Part shown: positions 8,090 to 16,357 of the stretch, piece after piece
Layout: the number at the start of each line of letters is the position of its first letter
How positions within the stretch are numbered: the first letter of the stretch is position 1
Notes under the pieces: model-generated
Databases searched by the model: none
What the model saw: the letters and a program-made list of their open reading frames with translations, nothing else
Told to the model about the DNA's origin: nothing
NCBI GenBank assembly: GCA_016706545.1
Contig: JADJJK010000028.1
Span: 56,923 to 120,922, forward strand
Direction of reading: 5' to 3'
DNA: 64,000 nt
Source: Myxococcales bacterium
GTDB lineage: Bacteria; Myxococcota_A; Polyangia; Haliangiales; Haliangiaceae
Translations under genes and position numbers: made by a program

Positions 8090-9040
8090 CTACGGCTGGC
8101 TCGGCGGCGTCCACCCGGGGGGCGAGGCGCCCTCGGTCATGAACCAGTAGCCGCCTGGCGCGAACGAGGGCGGCGGCGCCGGCAAGAGCGCGGACAGCGC
8201 GGCGAGCATCACCGGGTGGTAGATGGTCCAGTGCGCGTGGCTGGTGCGGCGATCATCCAGGGTGACCGAGACCTTCGCCGCGGGCAGCGCGGCCAGGCCC
8301 GCGACAAGCTCATCGAGCCCACGCTGCATGGTGCCGCCTTCGTTGCCCATGGCCACGTACAGGCGCGTCGCCGGCCGGTTCGCCGCACCGAAGCGCGTCG
8401 CGACCTCTTTGCTCAGGCGGCGGTCGTCGTACCAGAGGCTGGGGCTCACCGCGATGTAGTCGGTGAAGGCCGCAGGCGCGACCGCGAGCGTCTCGACGAC
8501 GAAGAGCCCGGCCAACGACTCGCCGGCGAGGATGCGGCGCGACGTCACCGGCAGCCGCGCCTCGACGAACGGCACCACCTCGTCGAGGACGAAGGAGCGA
8601 AACGCCGCGGACCCGCCGTAGGTGTCCTCGGGGCGGCGGTACCGCGGATCGAGCGCCGGCGCGGTCAGCTCGGTGAAGCGCTGCACCGTCGAGATCCCTA
8701 CCACGATCGGCGCCTCGAACGCGCCCGCGATCGTCGCGAGCTGGGCCAGTCCGCTGACGTGGTGGAAGTCCTGATCGATGCCACCATCCAGGATATACAG
8801 GACCGGGAACGGGCCATAAGGCCCACTGCCGCGCGGCGGCACCCACACATTGACCGTCCGCACCTCGCCCAGCGCCTTGCTCTGGAAGCGGTACGACGTA
8901 CCGATCGAGATCGCTGACTCCTCCACTCCGCCGCTCGCCACCACCCGCACCGGCGGTGTCGGACGAGCACAAGCCCCGAACCCAACGAACCCAACGAGCC
9001 CAACGAACCCTACGAACCCTACCCAACGAGCAAAGTGCAT
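8090..9040 (-). CDS. lipoprotein esterase, IroE/Fes-like alpha/beta hydrolase
   Basis: 316 aa from ATG 9040. The leader (MHFARWVGFVGFVGLVGFVG then FGAC) ends in a lipobox-like GAC and is built from 9-bp DNA repeats. The mature part follows the esterase (PF00756) pattern: GEVRTVNVWVPPRGSG, FPVLYILDGG, nucleophile elbow LAGESLAGLFVVE (GESLAG), DYIAVSPSLWYDD, and a late histidine in SHAHWTIYHP. These resemble siderophore-lactone esterases (IroE, Fes, BesA), but the substrate cannot be read from sequence. A longer upstream start (9139) would add a basic, repeat-derived segment and was rejected. The next upstream landmark is the short copy of the dispersed repeat. Confidence 0.8.
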   Translation of the reverse strand: MHFARWVGFVGFVGLVGFVGFGACARPTPPVRVVASGGVEESAISIGTSYRFQSKALGEVRTVNVWVPPRGSGPYGPFPVLYILDGGIDQDFHHVSGLAQLATIAGAFEAPIVVGISTVQRFTELTAPALDPRYRRPEDTYGGSAAFRSFVLDEVVPFVEARLPVTSRRILAGESLAGLFVVETLAVAPAAFTDYIAVSPSLWYDDRRLSKEVATRFGAANRPATRLYVAMGNEGGTMQRGLDELVAGLAALPAAKVSVTLDDRRTSHAHWTIYHPVMLAALSALLPAPPPSFAPGGYWFMTEGASPPGWTPPSQP

Positions 9041-9098
9041 GCGCCATCGTGCAACTGCCAAACGGTGATGTCGAGGCGCGCGTCGGCGGAATCTGCGG

Positions 9099-9118
9099 CC
9101 CGACCGGAGGTTGTTTTT
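9099..9118. repeat. dispersed repeat, short diverged copy D
   Basis: Only CCCGACCGGAGGTTGTTTTT is shared with copies A-C; it then diverges (CGGGGCTTGACGAG). Same orientation as the others. Confidence 0.6.
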
Positions 9119-9185
9119 CGGGGCTTGACGAGCGGCCAAGAGGAACGCAAAATTGGTATCGGATTATCCGATACGCGAGCAGCCC

Positions 9186-9353
9186 ATGTTACCCCGCCCT
9201 ACGATCGAAGCCTTCGACCGCTACTTGTTGGCGCTCGGCCTGCGCTTCGAGGGCGTCGTCATCGGCGGCTCGGCGCTGGGGCTCATGGGCGTGATCCAGC
9301 GGCCGACTCGAGACTTCGATATCCTCGCGCAGAGGCTCGGTCATGGCGTTTAG
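9186..9353 (+). pseudogene. nucleotidyltransferase-fold protein, N-terminal stub
   Basis: 55 codons from ATG 9186: MLPRPTIEAFDRYLLALGLR then FEGVVIGGSALGLMGVIQRP and TRDFDILAQ. The GGSAL and RxTxDFDIL pair is the start of the nucleotidyltransferase fold seen in AbiEii/DUF6036-like toxins. The gene is cut after the second catalytic carboxylate and ends in a few unrelated codons. The break runs into the start of the next gene, with overlap at 9343-9353. Remnant of a two-gene toxin-like module, by inference. Confidence 0.6.
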
Positions 9354-10131
9354 CCGCGAGACCTCACCGGCGCCCACCCCAAGCGAGCTGACGGCGCGCA
9401 TGGTGGGCATCGGGATGAACTTCGCCGCGGCGGCGGAGGCAGGCGCCGACATCGAGAGCACGCTCTTGCACGCGGCTGTTCTCGGCATGGACGAAGGGGA
9501 CCTCCGCGTGCTCGCCATGCTGACGACGTGGCTCGGCGTGCATCACTCCTACGTGAACGCCGATCGGCTCGTGCGGCTGGTGGCCGCGCAGCCCTCAGGG
9601 CGTGTCCGCGCCTACTGGGCAGCCATGGCCGCGTGGCTCAAGAAAGACCGGCGTCTCGCCCGGCTCGCAGGCGCATCAGGCGGTGCGTCGATCGACCTGT
9701 TACCGACAGGGACCGAGTTCCAGGTCAAACGACGTGGCGAGGATGAACGCTTCGCGGGCTCGACGCTGCGCGTCCCCAAAGGCACGCTCCGAGATCGCGA
9801 GGAGGACGTGCTCACGCCGGAGCTCTTGGTTCGACGTCACGCGGGATACCGGAACCGGGTGCTCATGGGCCCAACGTTTCGCGCCGACGTGTGGACGGTC
9901 CTCGAGCACGAGCCCGATCTCTCCATCGCTGACGTGGCGCGGAGGGCCGCGTGCTCGTTCGCGACGGCGTGGCAGACGGCGCGAGACTACCGCCTTCTGC
10001 GCGCGGCTGGCGTGCTCGCTCTCCAAGGGCCCGCTCGAGCAGGATACGCGCCAGCCGGCGCATCGGCGTTGCGCAGACCAGCACGGGACGTGGGCGACAA
10101 GGCTGCAGCGCAGCTTGGACGCAGGCGATGA
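9343..10131 (+). CDS. hypothetical protein with C-terminal winged-helix-like region
   Basis: 262 aa from ATG 9343. The N-terminal two thirds (ELTARMVGIGMNFAAAAEAG, LRVLAMLTTWLGVHHSYVNA, RVRAYWAAMAAWLKKDRRLA) are helical and look well conserved. A central segment is RRGEDERFAGSTLRVPKGTL, DVLTPELLVRRHAGYRNRVL. The tail WTVLEHEPDLSIADVARRAA and CSFATAWQTARDYRLL reads as a helix-turn-helix. The last about 30 residues are low-complexity and may reflect a shifted frame. The overlap with the nucleotidyltransferase stub suggests the two once formed a pair (HTH protein plus nucleotidyltransferase), but that pairing is inference. Confidence 0.6.
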   Translation: MAFSRETSPAPTPSELTARMVGIGMNFAAAAEAGADIESTLLHAAVLGMDEGDLRVLAMLTTWLGVHHSYVNADRLVRLVAAQPSGRVRAYWAAMAAWLKKDRRLARLAGASGGASIDLLPTGTEFQVKRRGEDERFAGSTLRVPKGTLRDREEDVLTPELLVRRHAGYRNRVLMGPTFRADVWTVLEHEPDLSIADVARRAACSFATAWQTARDYRLLRAAGVLALQGPARAGYAPAGASALRRPARDVGDKAAAQLGRRR

Positions 10132-10230
10132 CGAGCGCGAGCTCTCTGGTATCCGCTGGTGAATTCCATGCGCGGGCTGGTCCATGGCAGTGGCCGCCCG
10201 CCTGTCGCCGGCCACGCGCGACCGCCTGCG

Positions 10231-11289
10231 CTACGCTGGTTCGCGCACCAGCACCATCTCGATGGAGGGGATGGCGCGGGGACGAGCGTCCTTCTCCACG
10301 AAGCCAAGGGGGCGATACACCTCCTGGGCGTCGCGGGTGGCCAGCATGACGCGGGCGGTGTCTCGCACCGCGGGGTGATCGAGGAGGAGGCTGACCATGG
10401 CCTGCGCGACCTTGCGCCTGCGCCACGCGGGGGCCACGATGACGTCGTAGAGCCAGGCCCACTTGGTGGCGTCGGAGGTGGCGCGGGCGCTGCCGATGAG
10501 GGCGCCGTCTGGATCGCGGGCGCCCACCCAGGCGGCGGAGCACACGTGCGCGCGCACCAGCCGCGCTGGCGAGATGCCCTCGTTCCAGTACGTGCCCTCG
10601 AGGAGGGTCGCCACCCGCGGGGCGTCGGAGGCGGGGAGCCAGGCGTGCAGGGTGCAGCCGTGCGGGCCGGTGAGGAAGGCGGGGCTCGGCGCCAGCGGGT
10701 TGGCGGCGCGGACAAGCTCGAGGGCGCGTACGTCGCCGGGGTCGCCGCGACGCCAGAGCTGTTCGAGCAGCGTCGGGATGTCCTGGGGCTTGCGGTTCTG
10801 CGCGAGCTTGGCCTTGCCGGTCAGCTGGGTCAGCGGCAGGCCGGCGACGAGGAGTCCGCCGACCTGGGCGCGGTACATCGGATCGTCGTGGGTGATGGCG
10901 CGGTGGCCGCCCTGCGGCTGCAGCTTCTCCATCAGGGCCTGCAGCGCGCGGGCCTTGCGCGCTGGGTCGGTGATCTCCTGGGCCACGCCATGGACCTGCA
11001 CGCTTCGGTAGTACGTGGTGGCGGGGCAGGCCTTGACCGGATCGAAGAAGGTGCTTGGCACGGTGGCCACCAGCTCCTCGCAGGCGGCCACCACCGGCTG
11101 TCCGAGCAGGCTGGTCTTCTCGCCCTTGGGCGAGCTGTGGAAGACCAGGTGGTCGTCCACGAGCACGCCATGCAAGGTGCGCAGGACGGGCGCGCCATCG
11201 GCCGCCACGCCGGCGAGCGTGAACGTGCTCTGGGCGGCCAGAAACTCCCGCGCCTCTGCGTTCGACATCGCGAATTCTGGGCGTCGCAT
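10231..11289 (-). CDS. fusion of PNPOx-like flavin-binding domain and GNAT acetyltransferase
   Basis: 352 aa. Residues about 1-210 form a split-barrel, pyridoxamine-phosphate-oxidase-like domain: FTLAGVAADGAPVLRTLHGV, LVFHSSPKGEKTSLLGQPVV, TYYRSVQVHGVAQEI, GGLLVAGLPLTQLTGKAKLA (substrate loop) and QNRKPQDIPTLLEQLWRRGD. Residues about 225-350 form a GNAT domain: ARATSDATKWAWLYDVIVAP, AWRRRKVAQAMVSLLLDHPA (acetyl-CoA binding R-R-x-x-V/A-like) and VMLATRDAQEVYRPLGFVEK. It is transcribed divergently from a MocR/PdxR-type regulator across 69 bp holding an inverted repeat. This layout suggests the enzyme is the regulator's target and is linked to vitamin B6 or aminated substrates. Confidence 0.8.
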   Translation of the reverse strand: MRRPEFAMSNAEAREFLAAQSTFTLAGVAADGAPVLRTLHGVLVDDHLVFHSSPKGEKTSLLGQPVVAACEELVATVPSTFFDPVKACPATTYYRSVQVHGVAQEITDPARKARALQALMEKLQPQGGHRAITHDDPMYRAQVGGLLVAGLPLTQLTGKAKLAQNRKPQDIPTLLEQLWRRGDPGDVRALELVRAANPLAPSPAFLTGPHGCTLHAWLPASDAPRVATLLEGTYWNEGISPARLVRAHVCSAAWVGARDPDGALIGSARATSDATKWAWLYDVIVAPAWRRRKVAQAMVSLLLDHPAVRDTARVMLATRDAQEVYRPLGFVEKDARPRAIPSIEMVLVREPA

Positions 11290-11309
11290 GCGATCGAGAT
11301 ATCAAGACG

Positions 11310-11354
11310 CTGGTCCAGCAGGTAGATCCAGTTTTGGAATGTCTGCTAGACCAG
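11310..11354. promoter_or_regulatory. operator-like inverted repeat between PNPOx-GNAT and MocR genes
   Basis: CTGGTCCAGCAG (11310-11321) and CTGCTAGACCAG (11343-11354) form an inverted repeat with 11 of 12 matches and a 21-bp spacer. A smaller palindrome TCCAGTTTTGGA lies inside (11327-11338). It fills most of the divergent intergenic region, ending 4 bp before the regulator's start codon. This is where MocR/PdxR proteins usually bind both to autoregulate and to control the neighbouring gene. Confidence 0.7.
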
Positions 11355-11358
11355 TTGG

Positions 11359-12873
11359 ATGCCCCGCTTGCCTTCGCTCAGCCTGCCGGTCGCGCCCGAG
11401 GGGCCCCGCTTCGTCGCCATCGCGCGAGCCCTGGCGGGCGAGCTGGAGCGCGGGCGCTGGCTGCCGGGGCAGCGGCTGCCCAGCAGTCGCGCGCTGGCGG
11501 CGGCGCTGGGGGTGCATCGCAACACGGTGCTGGCGGCGCTGGGCGAGCTGGAGGCGCAGGGCTTCACGGTGACGCGGCCGGCGCGCGGGGTGTTCGTGAG
11601 CGAAGACCTGCCGGTGGCGCGGGCGGGCCAAGCGGAGGGCAGCCGCGCGCTGGGACGCGCGGGGTACGCCTTGCCGGCGCTGCCGCCGAGGCTGCGCGAC
11701 TGGGCAAGCGGTCCGGTTCCCGGACCTGGCGTGCGAGGGCGGGGGCGTCAGCCGATGGCGTTCTCCGCCGGCGTCCCCGATCCTCGGCAGTTCCCCACCG
11801 ACGCGCTGGCGCGGGCGTGGCGCCGGGTGGTGCGTCGCGGCTCGCGCTCGCTCCTGAGCTACGGCGATCCGCAGGGGCACCCGGCGCTGCGCGCGGCGCT
11901 GGCCGAGATGATCCGCAGCGCGCGCGGCGTGCCCGCCACCGCCGCGCACGTGCTGGTGACGCGGGGCAGCCAGATGGCGCTGGATCTGTGCGCGCGCGCG
12001 TTGCTGCCGCGCGGGGCGCGGGTCGCGGTCGAGTCCTTTGGCTACGGGCCGGCGTGGAACGCGCTGCGGCTGGCGGGCGCAGAGCTCGTCCCGGTGCCGG
12101 TGGATCGCGAGGGGCTGGACGTGGACGCGCTGGCCAGCTTGCTCGAAGGTCCGGCGCGGCGCGCCTCGCGGCGGCTGGCCCCGATCTCGGCGGTCTACGT
12201 GACGCCGCACCACCAGTACCCGACCACGGTGACCTTGAGCCCCAGCCGGCGGCTGGCGCTGGGCGCGCTGGCCAGGCGACACCGGTTGCTGGTGCTGGAG
12301 GACGACTACGATCACGAGTTCCACTATCACAGCCGGCCGGTGGCGCCGCTGGCGGCTGGCGACGACGGCGAGCAGGTGGTGTACATCGGCACGCTGTCCA
12401 AGGTGCTGGCGCCGGGGCTGCGGCAGGGCTTTGTCATCGCGCCGCCGGCGGTGATCGAGCGGCTCACCATCTGGCGCGCGGCGATGGATCGGCAGGGAGA
12501 CCAGGCCATGGAGGCCGCGGTGGCGGAGCTCATCGAGGACGGGGAGCTGGCGCGCCACATGCGGCGCATGCAGGTGCTCTATCGAGAGCGCCGCGACGTG
12601 CTGGTGTCCGCGCTGACCCGCGAGCTCGGCGAGGTGCTCGCGACGGAGGTGCCGCGCGGCGGTATCTCGCTGTGGGCCAAGGTGGCGCCGGGGGTGGACC
12701 TGGCGCGCTGGCTGGCGGCGTGCGCCGCGGCGGGCGTCGAGATCTCACCCGGGACGCGCTTCTCGTTCACCGGCCACGATCCGCGAGCGCTGCGGCTGGT
12801 CTACGCGCCGTGGACCTCCGCCGAGCTCACGCGCGCGGTCGGCGTCATGGCGGCGGCGCTGCCCGGGGCCTGA
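11359..12873 (+). CDS. MocR/PdxR-family transcriptional regulator (GntR HTH plus aminotransferase fold)
   Basis: 504 aa. The N-terminal GntR winged helix spans residues about 15-80 (FVAIARALAGELERGRWLPG, QRLPSSRALAAALGVHRNTV). After a short linker comes a full aminotransferase class I domain: FSAGVPDPRQFPTDALARAW, SLLSYGDPQGHPALRAALAE, GSQMALDLCARALLPRGARV, AVYVTPHHQYPTTVTLSPSR, VLEDDYDHEFHYHSRPVAPL and the PLP-lysine motif YIGTLSKVLAPGLRQGFVIA. Such proteins bind PLP and regulate B6 or amino-acid genes. The divergent partner and operator fit autoregulation. Leader is short, so initiation may be leaderless. Confidence 0.9.
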   Translation: MPRLPSLSLPVAPEGPRFVAIARALAGELERGRWLPGQRLPSSRALAAALGVHRNTVLAALGELEAQGFTVTRPARGVFVSEDLPVARAGQAEGSRALGRAGYALPALPPRLRDWASGPVPGPGVRGRGRQPMAFSAGVPDPRQFPTDALARAWRRVVRRGSRSLLSYGDPQGHPALRAALAEMIRSARGVPATAAHVLVTRGSQMALDLCARALLPRGARVAVESFGYGPAWNALRLAGAELVPVPVDREGLDVDALASLLEGPARRASRRLAPISAVYVTPHHQYPTTVTLSPSRRLALGALARRHRLLVLEDDYDHEFHYHSRPVAPLAAGDDGEQVVYIGTLSKVLAPGLRQGFVIAPPAVIERLTIWRAAMDRQGDQAMEAAVAELIEDGELARHMRRMQVLYRERRDVLVSALTRELGEVLATEVPRGGISLWAKVAPGVDLARWLAACAAAGVEISPGTRFSFTGHDPRALRLVYAPWTSAELTRAVGVMAAALPGA

Positions 12874-12950
12874 CGGCCTGACGGCCTGACGTCCAGCGCC
12901 GGGTGTCAGCCCGCCCCGCGGTCGCGCCGGTCGGGGCCGGTGGAGGACCC

Positions 12951-12990
12951 ATGGGGACCAGTGGGGACCAGTGGGGACCAGTGGGAGACC
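12951..12990. repeat. 10-bp tandem repeats in intergenic region
   Basis: Four units of (A/G)TGGGGACCA, the last one diverged, in the 208-bp gap between two convergent genes. Just before them, TGACGGCC is repeated at the end of the MocR gene. A short AT-rich stretch follows (AATTTGATATAGATAC, 12998-13013). No gene is supported in 12874-13081. Confidence 0.7.
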
Positions 12991-13081
12991 GATGGGGAAT
13001 TTGATATAGATACTGGACAACAGATCTGGAGTTGGCGAATGCGTCCGGCAGGCGGACGCGAGCGAGCCGGGACCACAGGGG

Positions 13082-14995
13082 TCACTTCACGAGGCTGCCC
13101 AGGCGCTGGACGCTGACGCTGTTGTTGCTGTAGCCGATGATCTCGGCGACGCCATCACCGTCGAGATCGGCGGCCAGTAGGTCATCATTGTCCGGGATGG
13201 GGAAGCGGCCTGAGAGGGGAGGGCGTCCGGGGCGGGCGCCGAGCAGCACCTGGACGGCGCGGGTCGGCAGGCCGAGATCCTCGATGATGTCCCAGGCGAG
13301 ATCGGTCTCGCCGTCGGCGTCGAACGCGCCGCTGATGTAGTGTCGCGGCGGCGCGACCGCGGAGCTGCGGCGGCGCTCGAACAGCCGGTAGCTGGCGCCA
13401 GGCTTGCTCAGGACGGACTCGACGATGACAAAGCCGGTGGCGTCGACCTCGGTGGTGAGCAGGCGAGCTTCGCCGCCGGAGGGCGCAAAGCCGGTGCCGG
13501 CGAGGCGCCGCTCTCGTCGACGCTCGATGGGGGTGTCTGACGAGAAGAGGTAGAGCTGGTTGAGCGTGGTGGTGTTGACGGTGGCGGCGATCTGCGGCGC
13601 GCTGCTGGTCTCCAGATCGGTGACGCAGCCGATCGCGCTCAGGGACACGGTGCCGTCGGTGGGGGCGACGAACGCGCGCTTGGCGCCTCCGCCCAGCGGC
13701 GTGGCGACGAGGCGCTGGGTGAGGCCTTCGCGATAGGACGCGAAGAGGCCGGCGGTCTGGGTGGTGCGTGAGCAGCCGGCGAAGCCGAGGACGTCGCCGA
13801 GCACGGCGCTCGCGCACGATCCCTGGCACACGGTTCCGGACAGCGGGATGCCAAACACGCCCTGGTAGGTGCCGTCCGCGTTGACCACCACCACGCCAGG
13901 TCCGACGCCGAACACGCCGACGGCGTTTGGCACGGATGCCGGCGGCGGCACCGCCACCGGGACGAGCTGGGTGGCCCCCAGCCGATACGACCGAACGAAG
14001 CGCGCGGTCGGCGAGTCCTTCTCCAGGCAGGCCAAGGTGGGCTCGCCGCCGCGCTCGTAGATCGTGCAGCTATTGAGGAAGCTCGGATCGGGCAGGCCGA
14101 GCGCGCGCTGCACCGGCAGGTTGACCATGGTCGAGGTCACCGGGGGCGGCAGCGAGGTGCTCCACTTGACGCGGACCTGCACGGCGTACGGGCCAACCAT
14201 GGTCGGCGGCGCGGGCGCGAACAGGCCCTCGCCGTTGGCGAGCATGATGGGGGTGGCCGGCTCGAGGACGTCGTTGGCGTTGGCGGTGGCGGGCCCATAG
14301 GTGGTCCACGTCACCTGCTTGCCGTCGATGCCTCGCTGCCTGGCGTCGACGGCGATCACGGCGATCTCGACCTCGCCGCGGCCACTGGTGACCAGCGTTC
14401 CGTCGGTGGCCGCGGTGGCCACCGGCTCGGTGGTGATGACCACTCGCTCTTGCGCGTCGATCTCGTCGACCTCGGTGCAGCCGGCGAGGACCAGCCGCTC
14501 GACGCCAGGGGCCGCCACGGACGGCGCGCCGTAGCCGCGCGCCACCACCGCCTTGTGGCCCAGGCGCGGGATGGCGGTGAGCGACCCCTCTCCCTTGCTG
14601 CGCTCGAGCGCGAGGAGCTGCTCATCGGACAGCTTGCGGAACGCGATGGCGTCGCAGGTGATCTCCTCGCCCGCGTAGACCGTGATCTCCACGCGGGTCA
14701 CCAGCGCGGCCAGCGCTTGCTGGGAGCTCGGGTGCTCCACCACCACGCGCAACGAGGGATCAGTACACCCGGCGGTGGTCAGCGCGAGCACGATCGCGGC
14801 GGTAGCTCCGCACGCCGCCAGGGCGCGGGCCCGCGGTCCCGAGGTGTGGGGCGTGGGGACATCGTGGGGGACATCGCGGGGGACATCGCGGGGGACATCG
14901 ATGTGCGGCGACCTGACAACCGTGCATTCATGGGAGATCCAGTTTCTGGGCAGCGGGCCAACCGGTATGCTGGGGGAGTGAGTGTGGACCGTCAA
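13082..14995 (-). CDS. lipoprotein with Ig-like region and FG-GAP-like C-terminus; start uncertain
   Basis: The frame is open to 15184, but the mature protein begins at the lipobox in AAIVLALTTAGCTDPSLRV near 14770. No ATG or GTG gives a normal signal peptide in this frame. TTG 14995 is the nearest workable start, and a 1-nt shift near 14850 joining ATG 14931 (MNARLSGRRTSMSP) is an alternative. Between them are three 12-bp repeats (DVPRDVPRDVPHDVP). Domains: Ig-like (VTWTTYGPATANANDVLEPA ... YAVQVRVKW), several Cys pairs, and a final integrin-like calcium loop (LLAADLDGDGVAEIIGYSNN). Probable outer-membrane surface lipoprotein of unknown function. Confidence 0.7.
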   Translation of the reverse strand: MTVHTHSPSIPVGPLPRNWISHECTVVRSPHIDVPRDVPRDVPHDVPTPHTSGPRARALAACGATAAIVLALTTAGCTDPSLRVVVEHPSSQQALAALVTRVEITVYAGEEITCDAIAFRKLSDEQLLALERSKGEGSLTAIPRLGHKAVVARGYGAPSVAAPGVERLVLAGCTEVDEIDAQERVVITTEPVATAATDGTLVTSGRGEVEIAVIAVDARQRGIDGKQVTWTTYGPATANANDVLEPATPIMLANGEGLFAPAPPTMVGPYAVQVRVKWSTSLPPPVTSTMVNLPVQRALGLPDPSFLNSCTIYERGGEPTLACLEKDSPTARFVRSYRLGATQLVPVAVPPPASVPNAVGVFGVGPGVVVVNADGTYQGVFGIPLSGTVCQGSCASAVLGDVLGFAGCSRTTQTAGLFASYREGLTQRLVATPLGGGAKRAFVAPTDGTVSLSAIGCVTDLETSSAPQIAATVNTTTLNQLYLFSSDTPIERRRERRLAGTGFAPSGGEARLLTTEVDATGFVIVESVLSKPGASYRLFERRRSSAVAPPRHYISGAFDADGETDLAWDIIEDLGLPTRAVQVLLGARPGRPPLSGRFPIPDNDDLLAADLDGDGVAEIIGYSNNSVSVQRLGSLVK

Positions 14996-16357
14996 ACCAT
15001 GATTCTGACCGGGCTGGCAACCAGCGCGACAAAAGGGCGGACGGCGCCACGTAGCTACTCGTTGCATGTGCAGGTTCCGGGCCAGCCGTCTCGCCAGGTG
15101 GTGCTGGGGGCGCGGCCGGTGGTGCTGGGCGCGCACTCGTCGTGTGATGTGGTGCTGGAAGATCCTCAGATCTCTCGCCGACATGCCGAGCTGCTGGCCG
15201 GCCCAGAGGGCATCCGCGTCAAGGACCTCGGGTCCACCAACGGCACGTGGTGGCAGGGCAGCCGGCTCACCGAGGTGGTGGTCTCCTCAGGTGCCGTGAT
15301 CCAGCTCGGCGCGGTCTCGGCGCGGATCAGCGCCAATGACGCACCTTCGGTGCCGCCGTCCGACCGCGACCACTTCGGGATGATGGCCGGCAAGAGCCTG
15401 GGCATGCGCGAGCTGTTCGCGGTGCTGGAGCTGGCGTCGCCCACCGACGCGACGGTGCTGATCGAGGGCGAGTCCGGCACCGGCAAGGAGGTCACGGCGC
15501 GGGCGATCCATGACGCCTCGCTGCGCGCGGCGGGGCCGTTCGTCGTGGTCGACTGCAGCGCGATCAGCGAGAGCCTCATCGAGTCGCACCTGTTTGGTCA
15601 CGTGCGCGGCGCCTTCACTGGCGCGGAGCGTGAGCGCAAGGGCGCGTTCGTGGAGGCCACCGGGGGCACGCTGTTCCTCGACGAGCTGGGGGAGCTGCCG
15701 CTGGCCGCCCAGGCCAAGCTCTTGCGCGCGCTGGAGGCGCGCACCGTGCAGCCGGTGGGCGCAGATCGGCCGGTGGCGGTGGACGTGCGGCTGGTGGCGG
15801 CCACCCACCGCGATCTGGCGCGCATGGTGGCGGCCAAGGAGTTTCGCTTTGACCTGTTCTACCGCCTGGCGGTGGTCCACGTGGCGCTGCCGGCCTTGCG
15901 ACAGCGGCTGGAAGATCTGCCGAACCTCATCGCCGTGTTCTACCGCGCGCGCGGCCTCGCGCCGGGCCCCATCGATGGGCCAAACCTCGAGCGCATGCAT
16001 CAGCACTCCTGGCCCGGCAACGTGCGCGAGCTCCGCAACGTGCTGGAGCGGGCGTGGGCGCTGTCGGGGACCGCGACGGCGTTCCGCGAGCTGCGGCTGT
16101 GGCTCGACGCCTCCATCTCTGGCCAGTTCAGCGAGGTGGTGGACTCGTCCTTGACCTTCAAGGAGGCCAAGGAGCGCTGGAATGATCACTTCGAGCGCCG
16201 CTATGTCTCGATGGTGTTCTCGGCGGCGGGCAACAACGTGACCCGCGCCGCCGAGCACGCGGGGCTCTCGCGCCGGCACCTGCGCGAGCTCTTGTACAAG
16301 CATGCGTTGATCGAGCGGCCGGCCGAGAGCGTGGAGCCGGACGAGCCCGACGCCTGA
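14984..16357 (+). CDS. FHA-domain sigma-54-dependent transcriptional activator
   Basis: 457 aa from GTG 14984, with GGGGGAG just upstream; ATG 14999 is in the same frame. Residues about 30-115 form an FHA domain (VVLGAHSSCDVVLEDPQISR, RHAELLAGPEGIRVKDLGST, NGTWW). Residues about 135-370 form the AAA+ sigma-54 interaction domain: Walker A VLIEGESGTGKEVTARAIH, the GAFTGA loop (VRGAFTGAERERKGAFVEA), Walker B GGTLFLDELGELPLAAQAKL, and WPGNVRELRNVLERAW. The C-terminus has a Fis-type HTH (VTRAAEHAGLSRRHLRELLY). This FHA-EBP architecture is typical of myxobacteria and couples Ser/Thr phosphorylation to sigma-54 promoters. The kinase gene downstream is a possible partner. Confidence 0.92.
   Translation: MDRQTMILTGLATSATKGRTAPRSYSLHVQVPGQPSRQVVLGARPVVLGAHSSCDVVLEDPQISRRHAELLAGPEGIRVKDLGSTNGTWWQGSRLTEVVVSSGAVIQLGAVSARISANDAPSVPPSDRDHFGMMAGKSLGMRELFAVLELASPTDATVLIEGESGTGKEVTARAIHDASLRAAGPFVVVDCSAISESLIESHLFGHVRGAFTGAERERKGAFVEATGGTLFLDELGELPLAAQAKLLRALEARTVQPVGADRPVAVDVRLVAATHRDLARMVAAKEFRFDLFYRLAVVHVALPALRQRLEDLPNLIAVFYRARGLAPGPIDGPNLERMHQHSWPGNVRELRNVLERAWALSGTATAFRELRLWLDASISGQFSEVVDSSLTFKEAKERWNDHFERRYVSMVFSAAGNNVTRAAEHAGLSRRHLRELLYKHALIERPAESVEPDEPDA

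Noticed and set aside
14450..14983. Upstream extension of the FHA-sigma54 activator frame
   Set aside because: It overlaps the lipoprotein gene on the other strand and is not like any activator N-terminus; a GGGGGAG ribosome binding site marks the start at 14984.
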